Assembly: GCF_030272615.1 (NCBI RefSeq)
Contig: NC_081412.1
Span: 18,453,932 to 18,517,931, forward strand
Source of the DNA: Cryptomeria japonica
Taxonomy: Eukaryota > Streptophyta > Pinopsida > Cupressales > Cupressaceae
Length of the DNA: 64,000 bases
Direction: 5' to 3'
Shown here: positions 22,054-33,091 of the stretch, in pieces
Layout of the letters: every line of letters starts with the position of its first letter
Numbering within the stretch: the stretch's first letter is position 1
Program-made: the position numbers and the translations under genes
Notes under the pieces: generated by a model
What the model was told of the DNA's origin: nothing
The model's database searches: none
The model's input: only the letters and a program-made list of their open reading frames with translations

Positions 22054-23509
22054 TGTAGACGTATAAAAATGACCATATTCCTAAATGAATATTTTATGTT
22101 CATTTTCCTATTTGATTAAATCCAATTTAATTAAATTATCCACATTCTTCTATTTAATTAAGTAAATCACTTGATTAAATTCACTATACCATTTAATGAA
22201 TAAATCATTTTATTCAATTAAATCCCCCTAGCCATTTTTAATTAAATTCAAATTTAATTAAATAGTTATCCTAAATTGAATAAATCAAATTTATTTAATT
22301 CCAACCAAATTGAATGAAAATGAATTAATTCAATTAAATCCTATTATCCCCTCATCCACTTGCAAAATCCCAAACCCTTTCCTAATCCCTTCTAGAATCT
22401 TCTAATCGATTCTAATTAACCTAACCCTCCTCTAAACTTTGTCACATCCCTAAGCAAAGGGAGGTCACTTCTCAAATGGCCCAAAGTCTTGGATAACCAT
22501 TGAAGGTTTTCAACCTTCAACCACTAAAACCCTAAAGTCTTTGAAAACCATTGAAGGCTTCCAACCTTCAACCACTTAATCCACAAAGTCTCCAATAACC
22601 ATTAATGGTTATTTCAAACCTTCCCACATGGTTAAAACATTTGTTTTGACTCAACCTCTATCCAACCCAAGGGTCTCATCAGGTTATTAATGCTTTGACC
22701 ATGATTATCTCTTAATCATTTGCACAAAGGTTTATCCTTGGATTAGATCCTAATTCAGTGGGTAAACCTAACTTAGACTTGACCCTTAGCCTTTAGATAA
22801 CCATGAGGTCTCATCAGGCCTTTAATGCCTCCAACCTCTTCTTTCAACCCAATCCTATGTTGACACTTGTCACCATTTCATTGGTGCAAATTGTGCACAT
22901 GGATCCCCAACTTTCAAACCTGGCCCTTGATTAAACCATTCGATCCTGACCATCCATTGCCCTATTTGTGCTATAAATAGAGCCCTCATTCCTCCATTCT
23001 TAACAATCATCTTTCAAATTTGAAGCATCACACTTATGCTCAAATTGTTTCAAGCTTTCATATCATCTTATGCTCATCATTTAGCCTCTTTTAGATCAGA
23101 ATTAATCATGAACATGCATGCTAAAGTAGTTTATTTATCATTTTAGCTCAATCATAGATTAAATATAGTATGCTAGGATAGTATTCATACTAACCTTGTC
23201 ATCTTATCATTTAGTTTGTTGCATTTCTAACATCTCATCTAGCTTATAACACATCTCATATTAAAAACAGTTAAAATCTCTCTCGTTCTCATATTTGCCA
23301 TCCCTAAACCATTTTGCTCAGTAATCTGAGAGCAAAACATTGGTTTGAGGGACATTGTGAGATAGAGAACCATGGGACCCTCCTTGGGAAGCTGAGTAAC
23401 GCATCGTTACTCTATAGCTTGCATCAAGAAGTCCTGTGTGTGTGTGTGGATTGGTATTTTACGTATTTTTCACATTTTAAATTCTAACAACCCATTTTTC
23501 CCGCATACA
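22054..23509 (+). repeat. Element D 5' LTR
   Basis: 1456 bp from TGTAGACG to CCCGCATACA. It is AT-rich with many TTTAATTAAAT words at its start, and has two to three copies of CAACCTTCAACCACTAAA-like sequence near 22500-22580. A TATA box is at 22972-22979 and a (GT)n run lies near 23440. It pairs with 31045-32500. Confidence 0.96.
22972..22979 (+). promoter_or_regulatory. TATA box of element D 5' LTR
   Basis: TATAAATA in GTGCTATAAATAGAGCCC is a textbook plant TATA box. Transcription would start near 23005. The equivalent in the 3' LTR is 31963-31970. Confidence 0.8.
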
Positions 23510-23513
23510 TTTC

Positions 23514-23539
23514 TGGCGCCCACCGTGGGGCTCGAACCC
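23514..23539 (+). promoter_or_regulatory. Element D primer-binding site, tRNA-Lys(CTT)
   Basis: It starts TGGCGCCCACCGTGGGGC and continues CTCGAACC, 4 nt after the LTR end. From memory of the plant tRNA-Lys(CTT) 3' end, all 26 nt are complementary, covering the acceptor stem and half of the T arm, which is longer than the usual 12-18 nt. It primes minus-strand DNA synthesis. Confidence 0.85.
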
Positions 23540-23575
23540 CAATAACCTATCGTTTTTTGAATTTGAAGACTTTTG

Positions 23576-24310
23576 CAGGTACGCGGGAAACTAGAATTAA
23601 CGCGTCAAAGACATATTTTAGCGCATCCGCCTAACAGTTTAGCGCTTCTAGCCTACTGTTTAGCGCGTGGGCTTTCTGTCTTAGCGCGTTAAAACTGTTC
23701 CTTAGCGCATGACACTATTTAACAAATTTTCCTGTAGGTATCGACACGGGCAAAACACAGAGCAGCGCATCTACTTAACAGTGTAGCGCATCCGCCCAAC
23801 AGTTTAGCGCTTCTAGCCTACTGTTTAGCGCGTGGGCTCTCTGTCTTAGCGCGTGGATACTTTTCCTTAGCGCGTAATTCTGTTTAAAAAATTTTCCTAT
23901 AGGTATTGACGCGGATAAAACACTGTTTAGCGCATCCAATAAACAGAGTAGCGCATCCAATCCACTTTTCAGCGCGTGGAGACCATCTTCTAGCGCGTGC
24001 AGTTCAAACATTAGCGCGTGACCTTTGTTAAGATTTTTCCGCAAGTATCAACGCAGAAGAAAAACAAAATAGCGCATCTAATTAACAGTCTAGCGCATCC
24101 CGCTCACTGTTTAGCGCGTGGGGTCTATACTCTAGCGCGTGGAGTCCTTTCTTTAGCGCGTGACTTTCACTAATATTTTTCTGTAGGTCTCGACATGGGA
24201 GAAAAACAGAATAGCGCGTCCATAGAACAGATTAGCGCATTGGGGGCACATAATAGCGCGTGGGTGCTTTTTCTTAGCGCGTCCGTGCAATAGTTTAGCG
24301 CATGGGGTTG
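23576..24310 (+). repeat. Nested tandem repeat rich in TTAGCGCGT
   Basis: Five units of ~125-165 bp start at about 23576, 23736, 23901, 24043 and 24185, each with AGGTATCGACRCGGG-like sequence. Each unit contains four to six copies of a 21-22-bp subrepeat beginning TTAGCGCRT. It lies just after the PBS, in the leader. No ORF is likely: the minus frame 24044-23775 is a by-product of the repeat (ALHALNSRLEAL pattern). Confidence 0.9.
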
Positions 24311-24361
24311 GCAAAGTCAAAAATTCATGACAGAGTAAAAAATTAGGCTTGTGAGAGGCAT

Positions 24362-24451
24362 AGTATATATGGAATATAACATTTAAGTATAAGTTACATT
24401 TCCTCTTATCTTTTTCCTTTCTTATACTTTAAGTTATATTCCATATATACT
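24362..24451 (+). other. Long hairpin in element D leader
   Basis: Arm 1 (24362-24393) and arm 2 (24421-24451) are inverted repeats. The outer 19 bp AGTATATATGGAATATAAC pair perfectly with GTTATATTCCATATATACT, and the inner ~12 bp pair with one or two mismatches, around a 27-nt pyrimidine-rich loop. As RNA this would be a very stable stem. A packaging or dimerisation signal is a possible role; this is inference from position. Confidence 0.8.
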
Positions 24452-25260
24452 TTCAGGATGTTTGAGAGGGGTTTCAGACCTCTAGGAGTTGTAATGCAAA
24501 ATCTAGTTTTTGGAAGATCTTCCAAATTTCAGACTTAGTCAAATTTCAGGGCATTTCAGGCTCAGGATTGTAAAATTTGTAACCAAGATCAGAATTTAGG
24601 CTTGTGTAAGCCCACACTAACATTTGATCACGGATTGTGTGCAGGTTCTAACATTTTTTGTGCAGGGGAAGGAGTTAGTTTAGAGGGTTTAAGTCTCTTT
24701 TTTTTACTTTCTTTCAACAAAAGTTGGTTAAAAAGAACTCACTCTCCTTTTTTGCACAAATTAAAATAAACCTCATCATTTCATTTGGATGCATAAAATG
24801 AACTTCATGCCTTCCTTTTTGGTGTTTTAAAAGAAACTTCATCTTTCTTTATTGCATGGTAAAAAGAACAACAAAGCAAACCTTTCATTCCTGCAAGTTA
24901 GGAAAAACACTTCATTTTGGAAGCTCTAAAAAGAACAAGCAAATTTACTTTCTGCAAAGCTTAAAACGAACCTCACCATCCTTTGGTGTTTAAAAGGATT
25001 CACTTCATTTTGCAAAGTAAAAGAACTTCATCTTCATTTTGTGCAAGGCAAAGAGGGAAAACTTTCCCCTATCGACTTGAATTTTGTTGATCAAACATCA
25101 CGATTTACTTTGTTGACTAGGCTTGTTTTACAAAAGTTTTGAAAATACACACTTTGCTATGAAGGGTTAAAAAGAACATCATGCTTGTTGGAGCAACATC
25201 TCCAAATAGAAGTTAGCAAATCATTGTCTTGGAGGCTAAAAAGAACAAATTGATTGCCTT
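24452..25260 (+). repeat. Degenerate AAAAGAACTTCAT repeat zone
   Basis: From ~24700 to 25230 the words AAAAGAAC, AAATGAACTTCAT, AAGAAACTTCATC and AAACGAACCTCACC recur every 40-60 bp in divergent context. No coding potential. Probably an old tandem repeat in the leader of element D. Confidence 0.5.
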
Positions 25261-27120
25261 GTCTCGAAAGTGGAAGGTATATGCTCTCCCCATAACTGGG
25301 TGACCAAAAACCCAAACCACTCTTAAGCTTTCTGTACTTCAAGCATTTAAATCCTTTAGCAGGCCTGCCTTCCCGAGGAGTTGCAATCAACTCTTAAAGC
25401 CGTTTATGGCCGGTGTGAAGGGAACGACCTAAGTGGGGAACGACTTTGATGCCAAGTATTCCAACCCACTATAATCAAATGTGGAAAGTGACGAAAGTCC
25501 TTTTCAACGGTTGCGCGCAGCGATTAGCCTTCCCCCAGTATCCTCGAGATACGTAAAGCCTTTGTTCTAAAGGTTGGGAAGCCTCCTGAGGGAGTTTATC
25601 ACTGACGGCCGAACAGGAAGCCTGATTACGAACTTTAGCATTAGAAACTTTGAGCTGAGTCAGTCGCCAAACATTGACAATATCATAGTGCAAGGGTGGG
25701 GAAGAATCTACCCCCAAGATTACTCACCATATATCTCCCAAGATAACTACTCAACTATGAAGCGATTCACTTTGAGTTAATTTCTGGCAAAAGGCAAAAA
25801 AATGGGCGCCCCCTAGGGGGTGACACGGCTGTTTGAGCTGACGAAGTATCGAGACTAGTGGGCTATGATATTGTCAATGACCTTTGAATAAAGAGTCTAT
25901 CTGATGTGTCTTTTGTTGTAAATCAAACCAGTGATAACATCGAGGATTTGAACACATCCTCAAAAGAATATACACTCAATGTTTAGCATTAGGATGATCA
26001 TTGTCTTCATGTGTGCTATGTATTCTTGTCACAAATGCTAAAATATCTTGCAAAGTATCTAACAATCAAACTCAAAAGTCAGTTCAAACAAGGAAAAATC
26101 ATAAAGTGGAGAAAATTTCCATATCCAACAAAACATCTTTTGAGATACTTATCAACATTTCAACTATCTTTAGGAAAGACTTTCATCCAACAAGATTCGA
26201 GAAAAGCACAAACTCAAATGATCATACTCCAAGTCAAGATCAAGATCAAGGAATCTCTTCATCCTCCAAATCTATCTTAGGTCTTTTCATTCCACAATCG
26301 AATTCTCCATCCCTTTCATCCATCTTGGGTCCTTACTTCCCTCCATCCACAAATCCATCACCTCAAATGATCCATAAGAAAGATCAATGAGGAGCACATC
26401 TTTGAAATTCTTTCAATCCTCTATCTAAACATCTTTCCAAAACTTCTTCTATCATTTCCTCTATCTATTTTGGGTCCTTCTGTCCCAAAATTCAATTTTC
26501 CTCCATCTCTTCATCACTTCTCGAGTACCAACACTCATCTTGAAAACATTTCTATCTATCCTTGCACAAATCTTCAAACATTCTATCTATTATCCAACAC
26601 CTCTTTTCTATCCTTCCATCCCTATCATTCAATCCTTCGCATAAAATCCTTCATCTGTGAAATAGGCATTTGTGTCATTTTGTCACATACTTGCCCATGC
26701 TCGAATCCAATGTTCAGTCCTTTTCCTAGATATCTATTCATGAAATGCTTTAGAATCCGAGGTTGTTCCTCTTTAACATTTTCTTTTGGTTGGGATACAC
26801 ACTCAATCCAGAAAAGAACCACTTATCGTATCTTGGTAGTGACATCTTTTGATTACTATATCTCATACACTTAATCGATTGCTCTAAATCATCGTGATCT
26901 CTTAAATTGAAGACATGGCTAGTGAAAAATCTAACATCTTGTTTCAGCGCCACTGTAATTATCAGACCCATGTAAGTTTCATCACTTACAAGCCAATGCA
27001 AGAAAAATAAAGAGAAAAAAAGAAATATCAAAAAGCATGAGCAAGAAAATGAATATCCAAAAAAGCAAAATGCAATGAAATGCAATATCAAAATGATTGG
27101 CTATGGGAACATGCAAGTAA
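25261..27120. other. Unassigned internal region of element D
   Basis: Several ORFs of 65-134 codons exist on both strands, but none has a known motif and their composition is that of the surrounding AT-rich DNA. If element D once carried a gag, this is where its remnant would lie; I cannot recognise one. Confidence 0.4.
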
Positions 27121-27219
27121 CTCCATCGGGGCTATGGACGCCTGGCTGGCAATGGAGCAATATTTGTGAGATTACAGCGATAACCTCGTCGGGGTTATGG
27201 ACACTCGCTGGCAGCGAGG
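27121..27219 (+). other. Twin hairpins with paired stem changes in element D
   Basis: Two adjacent copies of CGGGGYTATGGAC ... CTGGCA are closed by different stems: CTCCAT/ATGGAG (27121-27126 with 27152-27157) and CCTCGT/GCGAGG (27184-27189 with 27214-27219). The loops are conserved while both arms of the stem changed together, which suggests an RNA structure under selection. Confidence 0.6.
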
Positions 27220-27814
27220 CTCTATCCAGGATGCTTTTGAAGTTAAGGTAACTCATGTAGCTAGCCATGTTGGATTCTGAAGATTACAATGATCATATGA
27301 GCCAGAATGAACCCACTTGCACACACATGGGTAATCAAAGACTAAGTACCTTGATCCAGTTTGGGATTCTTCTTCCCTTTTGAGTCTGCTTCCTAGTTGC
27401 TAGAAATGTTCAGTTGAATTTTCCAGAGGTTCTAAGTGTGGGTTGGGTCTCTATCTTTGAAAAGTTCGAGAACACTTATTCAGATGGTGCTAAATACTAT
27501 GACAATCTTACATATCACCTTTTTGCAAATGGAAACCTCTATGCTTGGGGGCAAAGTTCATCCACTCTATTCTTCCTACCATATCTCCCATGTCCTCTAA
27601 TCCACATCCCTTGTCCTATCTATTCATTTCTTCTATCATCCAATTCTTTCTACAATCCTGCTTCACCTCTATCCTATCTCTATCCATATCCCCTTTTTCA
27701 TCCTTGATCTTGATCAAAACTATGGACAACGAATCTATTTCAACCTCAATGGTTCAGTCATCCATTCATCCATTCCTTGTCTTAATATACATTGGGGCAA
27801 CCAAATACATCTTT

Positions 27815-28115
27815 CTTCTAATCCAAAAAACTCAAAAAAATCAAAATATCCCAAAAATCAAAAAAATCAAAATATCCAAAAAACTCAAAAAAAATCAAAA
27901 TATCCAAAAAACTCAAAAAAATCAAAATATCCCAAAAATCAAAAAAATCAAAATATCCCAAAAATCAAAAAAATCAAATATCCAAAAACTCAAAAAAAAT
28001 CAAAATATCCAAAAAACTCAAAAAAATCAAAATATCCCAAAAACTCAAAAAAATCAACAAAATCAAAAAAAAATCAAAAAAAAATAAAAAAAAATCAACA
28101 AAATAAAAAAATCAA
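27815..28115 (+). repeat. A-rich tandem repeat (CAAAAAAATCAAAATATCC)
   Basis: About ten imperfect units of CAAAAAAATCAAAATATCC with CCAAAAACT spacers, fading into poly-A. It gives a Lys/Asn/Ile-rich false ORF (27545-28087). It is similar in character to the array at 8219-8580 in element A. Confidence 0.85.
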
Positions 28116-29813
28116 AGCATGAACACATGGACCATCCATCAAATCAGATCAACAACAGGAAAACTCTCAAAGTCTACAATCAAACTTATCACATGTCTTG
28201 TTAATCAATTCATTTCTTGAAATCAACATCAACATCAAACATGTCTTATACAGGGATAGGTACACTCGAAACCAGACAAATCGGTCTTATACGGGGTACT
28301 CACTCTTTGAATCTAGACATTCCTATCAATCATCAATTCTTGATAATCAATCCATCCATCAACATCATTTTTCATCAAAGCAGAGTGACAAAAACAAGCC
28401 ATAAAACTATTTCTTAAGCAAAATTTGTGTCAAACAAAGTTGTCTGAATCCTAAACGAATCAAGCAATAGAGGATGTCTCTCCTATCATAATCCGGAAAA
28501 TTTTCATCATCAGTATCAATCAAATCCTTTACCATCTTACAGATTTTATCTCAAAAACACTTGTTTAAAATTTTCAAATTGTCAAATCCAGTTTCCAGAT
28601 CGGGAGGCTTTTATCCATATCATTTGACACGCTTTATCCTGAAGGGACAGCTAAACCTTCACTTTGATAAAGTAAGATTTGAAATTTTCAAAAACAAAAA
28701 TCAACTAAATCCAAACCAATCAAAGGAAACCATTGATCACTCATGCATGACTAATCTCCTTATTCTGAGAAGAAAGAACCTCTATCGTAACATCACGTTG
28801 AAGAAACAACAACTTAGTTTTTCCAAATTCATCAAGAGAAATAAATTTTTATACATCAATCATCAACCAAATCATAACAATGACATCAATCAGTATGACT
28901 GCTGGATTTTATTATAGTTAGCCTTATCTTTATCAACTGATGGAAATACATGTTTCACAAATCATATTGTACATATCATATCCATCCATCTGAGACATCA
29001 CCAGAAATTCACAAATGCTTATCAATCTTGGACATACTTAGTGTAGTCACTATCCTTGGTTTATCTGAAACAATTATCCAAAATAATATCCCACCATGGC
29101 TTGGTGATGAGTGTACATATCTATATCAAAGTAGTATCAACAATAAGGGGCAAAATCCTGACCTTGCTAGGGGCATCTCGCCTTCAAGATTTTCAACATC
29201 AGACCGAAAACGTAGTAAGACGACAAGGATCAAAACAACCAACAAATGACAAATGACAATGCAAGAAGGCTAAACATCACGAACTTGAATTGATTTCAAC
29301 TAAACAAGGATCTATTTTGCAAGATGTTTTAATTGACAAGAATACATTTTCAATAGCATGCATGATTATTTATGGTTGTTAATTTTTGCTTATCATATCT
29401 CCTGAGCACCTCCAGGATGTCTTACGACTAGAGAAGCAAGGAAGGAATGTGATGTTTTATTTGTCTTCTATCTGTGAGTGAAGCCTTTTACCATGCAAAT
29501 TTGTCCTATGAAGAAATCCGGTGGCATATTGCTGAGGACATTTCGGATTTGTATGGGACAAAGGTTAACTCTTGTATGTTTACGCAATACGCACTCAGGT
29601 CGTCCTGGTTCAATTATACCTTGACACTTGTGCTATCTTGCAAAATCAAATATCATGTAAATTTTTCTCAAGTCATTATGGTTCAATTATACCATTATGC
29701 TTGTATAAATTTTCAACATATCCTAAAAAAATCAATGCTCAGTGATGATATTTACAAAGAAAGCAAATGAATGGTTCTATCGGATGGCAAATACAGAACG
29801 AGAGATGCTCCAA
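28116..29813. other. Unassigned, with two GTCTTATACRGG hairpin motifs
   Basis: No gene is supported. At 28243-28277 and 28284-28318 two motifs begin GTCTTATACRGG and end AGAC, so GTCT/AGAC can close a small stem. Two further copies are at 30168-30202 and 30216-30251. The remainder is AT-rich without clear structure. Confidence 0.5.
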
Positions 29814-29935
29814 AAACAATTAGTTGCATATCATTTTACAATTAGTTGCATATCACTTTACACATAGCTACATATCATTTTACAATTAGTTGCATATCAT
29901 TTTACAATTAGTTGCATATCATATCATACATCTCA
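29814..29935 (+). repeat. 22-bp tandem repeat in element D
   Basis: About five units of ACAATTAGTTGCATATCATT(TT), one diverged (CACATAGCTACATATCATTT). Confidence 0.85.
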
Positions 29936-30011
29936 TTTTCAAAATATCATTCATCATTCATCATTGCATCCCTCGCATGCATATCTATCACATCATCATG
30001 GAATCTTTCTT

Positions 30012-30166
30012 CACTTTCATATCTTCATCATTCTTCTAAACTATCTTCCATCATTCTTCTAAACTATCTTCATCATTCTTCCAAACTATCTTCTATCATT
30101 CTTCTAAACTATCTTCATCATTCTTCTAAACTATCTTCTATCATTCTTCCAAACTATCTTCTATCA
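30012..30166 (+). repeat. ~26-bp tandem repeat in element D
   Basis: Six to seven units of ATCATTCTTCTAAACTATCT with TTC or TTCT spacers. The open frame through it (29912-30613) is a product of the repeat. Confidence 0.85.
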
Positions 30167-30167
30167 T

Positions 30168-30251
30168 GTCTTATACAGGTGGTATCATTCTTGAAACCAG
30201 ACGCTCGATCATCCATGTCTTATACAGGAGGTGTCATACCTGAAACAAGAC
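30168..30251 (+). repeat. Two GTCTTATACAGG hairpin motifs
   Basis: Both copies (30168 and 30216) run from GTCTTATACAGG to GAAAC(C/A)AGAC, with GTCT/AGAC or GTCTT/AAGAC able to pair. They are the third and fourth copies of the motif seen at 28243 and 28284. Confidence 0.6.
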
Positions 30252-30529
30252 TTTCTCTCATTCCACTCAATCTAATCAATCTTATCAAACCCATGCATGC
30301 CATCACTATCTACTCTTCCATCTTTCAAACAACATTCTTCTTCTTTCGAGAGATCATTCATGCTTTGTGTGCACGAACGATCTCCCGAGGGGGCATTATC
30401 ATATCAAATCTCAAAACAAATCCAATATCAGTTTCCACATCAAAACAAAGATATCAAAATCAAACTTACATCAACAACATGAAACAATTTGCTCATCTAC
30501 ATCAAGTTCAAAATCCTATCATTTCATAT

Positions 30530-30705
30530 CAACTTGTAAAACAACTCAAGTTCTCAAAAACCATATCAAAACTTGTAAAACAACTCAAGTACCACAATCA
30601 CATAAACTTGTAAAACAACTCAAGTTTCCCACCCATATCAAAACTTGTAAAACAACTCAAGTTTCCAACCCATATCGGCTTGTAAAACAACTCAGGCTTT
30701 CACAC
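30530..30705 (+). repeat. CTTGTAAAACAACTCAAG tandem repeat
   Basis: Five to six units of CTTGTAAAACAACTCAAG with variable 10-18-bp spacers (TTTCCCACCCATATCAAAA and similar). CTTG/CAAG at the unit ends could pair. Followed by AT-rich DNA and three GGGGCATCA words (30870-30930). Confidence 0.8.
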
Positions 30706-30998
30706 ACATTGAACTCGAAATAGATAATGCAAATAATCATGTTCTGATCAACACAAACAGCTTGATAATCTATACATAACTTGAAATATCTCACATCAAA
30801 ACAAGTTATACCGACACTCATATTGGACAACTACATAAAATCATGACAACACGACACAAATCTCGAATCTGGGGCATCACACATCAAATCAAATATGGGG
30901 CATCACATCAAACATCGAATCTGGGGCATGATTGGCAAATTAAAAGAGCGACACAAAAATTGCATTTGATCATAAAAACACAAAAACACATCATATTT

Positions 30999-31044
30999 CT
31001 TTGAATTAACATGTGCACACACGTCACTTCAAAGAGGGGCAAAA
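30999..31044 (+). promoter_or_regulatory. Element D polypurine tract with stem-loop
   Basis: CTTTGAA (30999-31005) pairs perfectly with TTCAAAG (31028-31034). The 3' arm merges into the PPT AAAGAGGGGCAAAA, which ends at the LTR start TGTAGACG (31045). It has the same layout as element A (12467-12512) although the loop sequences differ. Confidence 0.8.
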
Positions 31045-32500
31045 TGTAGACGTATAAAAATGACCATATTCCTAAATGAATATTTTATGTTCATTTTCCT
31101 ATTTGATTAAATCCAATTTAATTAAATTATCCACATTCTTCTATTTAATTAAGTAAATCACTTGATTAAATTCACTATACCATTTAATGAATAAATCATT
31201 TTATTCAATTAAATCCCCCTAGCCATTTTTAATTAAATTCAAATTTAATTAAATAGTTATCCTAAATTGAATAAATCAAATTTATTTAATTCCAACCAAA
31301 TTGAATGAAAATGAATTAATTCAATTAAATCCTATTATCCCCTCATCCACTTGCAAAATCCCAAACCCTTTCCTAATCCCTTCTAGAATCTTCTAATCGA
31401 TTCTAATTAACCTAACCCTCCTCTAAACTTTGTCACATCCCTAAGCAAAGGGAGGTCACTTCTCAAATGGCCCAAAGTCTTGGATAACCATTGAAGGTTT
31501 TCAACCTTCAACCACTAAAACCCTAAAGTCTTTGAAAACCATTGAAGGCTTCCAACCTTCAACCACTTAATCCACAAAGTCTCCAATAACCATTAATGGT
31601 TATTTCAAACCTTCCCACATGGTTAAAACATTTGTTTTGACTCAACCTCTATCCAACCCAAGGGTCTCATCAGGTTATTAATGCTTTGACCATGATTATC
31701 TCTTAATCATTTGCACAAAGGTTTATCCTTGGATTAGATCCTAATTCAGTGGGTAAACCTAACTTAGACTTGACCCTTAGCCTTTAGATAACCATGAGGT
31801 CTCATCAGGCCTTTAATGCCTCCAACCTCTTCTTTCAACCCAATCCTATGTTGACACTTGTCACCATTTCATTGGTGCAAATTGTGCACATGGATCCCCA
31901 ACTTTCAAACCTGGCCCTTGATTAAACCATTCGATCCTGACCATCCATTGCCCTATTTGTGCTATAAATAGAGCCCTCATTCCTCCATTCTTAACAATCA
32001 TCTTTCAAATTTGAAGCATCACACTTATGCTCAAATTGTTTCAAGCTTTCATATCATCTTATGCTCATCATTTAGCCTCTTTTAGATCAGAATTAATCAT
32101 GAACATGCATGCTAAAGTAGTTTATTTATCATTTTAGCTCAATCATAGATTAAATATAGTATGCTAGGATAGTATTCATACTAACCTTGTCATCTTATCA
32201 TTTAGTTTGTTGCATTTCTAACATCTCATCTAGCTTATAACACATCTCATATTAAAAACAGTTAAAATCTCTCTCGTTCTCATATTTGCCATCCCTAAAC
32301 CATTTTGCTCAGTAATCTGAGAGCAAAACATTGGTTTGAGGGACATTGTGAGATAGAGAACCATGGGACCCTCCTTGGGAAGCTGAGTAACGCATCGTTA
32401 CTCCATAGCTTGCATCAAGAAGTCCTGTGTGTGTGTGTGGATTGGTATTTTACGTATTTTTCACATTTCAAATTTTATTAATCCATTTTTCCCGCATACA
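31045..32500 (+). repeat. Element D 3' LTR
   Basis: 1456 bp, the same length as the 5' LTR at an offset of 8991. Of about six differences seen by eye, five fall within 14 bp near the end (23478-23491 against 32469-32482). It is followed by the target duplication GGTAC. Confidence 0.96.
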
Positions 32501-32505
32501 GGTAC

Positions 32506-33027
32506 AGACCTCAATTCATTGATTGCAGAGACTCAGATTGCATAAGCTGGTAGAAGGGTTCTTAGCAACTTGCTTGTTATATCCTTTTCTCTAATAGTTC
32601 CACCTGCTCCTTTAATTTGATTGACAATCTCTTTTAGTCTTGTACTGTACTGAGTTATGTTCTCACCTTCATTCATCCTCATAGGTTCAATTTGTCCTCT
32701 TACACTATCTACTTTTTCTCTTTGAACATGTTCATCTCCTCCATACACAGATATGAGCTTATCCCACATTGCCTTTGCATCATTGCAGCCTTCTAGGTCA
32801 TTAAACTCTGAGTCGGTCAATGCAGATGTTATTTCAATCATTGCTTGGATATGTTTTTGCTTTGCCTTTATCTCTTCCATTGTCAATGGATAGGTGCTCG
32901 GTGTAACAAAATCATTCTCCAGATAGTATACAACATATTCTCCAACTCTTGATAGATGTAGCTTCATTCTTTTCTGTCATGTAGAGAAACTTGACTTGTT
33001 CAGCTTCGGTGCATCCCTCTTATACAT
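32506..33027 (-). pseudogene. Element B gag, N-terminal half
   Basis: On the minus strand from the Met at 33027: YKRDAPKLNKSSFST, a TGA in place of the Trp found in C and F, then MKLHLSRVGEYVVYYLEND, GGDEHVQREKVDSVRGQ, GENITQYSTRLKEIVNQIKG and LLRTLLPAYAI. This is the UBN2-type capsid domain of plant copia elements. A second TGA follows AYAI. The frame then meets element D at the GGTAC target and resumes at 22053. Confidence 0.9.
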
Positions 33028-33077
33028 CTTTGGATCTTTAACTCAAGTGCCTTCAAACTTTTCTTCCAGAGTCCAAA

Positions 33078-33089
33078 GCTCTGATACCA
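33078..33089 (-). promoter_or_regulatory. Element B primer-binding site, initiator tRNA-Met
   Basis: On the minus strand it reads TGGTATCAGAGC, a perfect match to the standard copia PBS for initiator tRNA-Met, 2 nt after the LTR end at 33092. Confidence 0.9.
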
Positions 33090-33091
33090 AT

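Larger units (their letters stand above)
22054..32500 (+). mobile_element. Element D: non-autonomous Ty3-type LTR element
   Basis: 10447 bp with 1456-bp LTRs at both ends, TSD GGTAC, a 26-nt tRNA-Lys PBS and a PPT. By eye the LTRs differ at about six positions, so it is the youngest insertion here. The 7.5-kb internal region has no gag, protease, RT, RNase H or integrase motif in any frame. It consists of repeats and hairpins. The PPT and LTR start match element A, so a Tat-like gypsy element probably supplied its proteins. It fits the LARD class (large retrotransposon derivative). Confidence 0.93.

Noticed and set aside
23514-23540. tRNA-Lys gene fragment
   Set aside because: Only the 3' end complement is present, in antisense and right after the LTR, as expected for a primer-binding site.
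23775-24044. 89-codon minus-strand frame with ALHAL repeats
   Set aside because: It is produced by the 21-bp TTAGCGCGT array and has no neighbours or motif.
27545-28087. 180-codon Lys/Asn/Gln-rich frame
   Set aside because: It results from the A-rich repeat 27815-28115.
29912-30613. 233-codon frame in element D, considered as a gag remnant
   Set aside because: Most of it is translation of the tandem repeats at 30012-30166 and 30530-30705; no capsid or zinc-knuckle motif.
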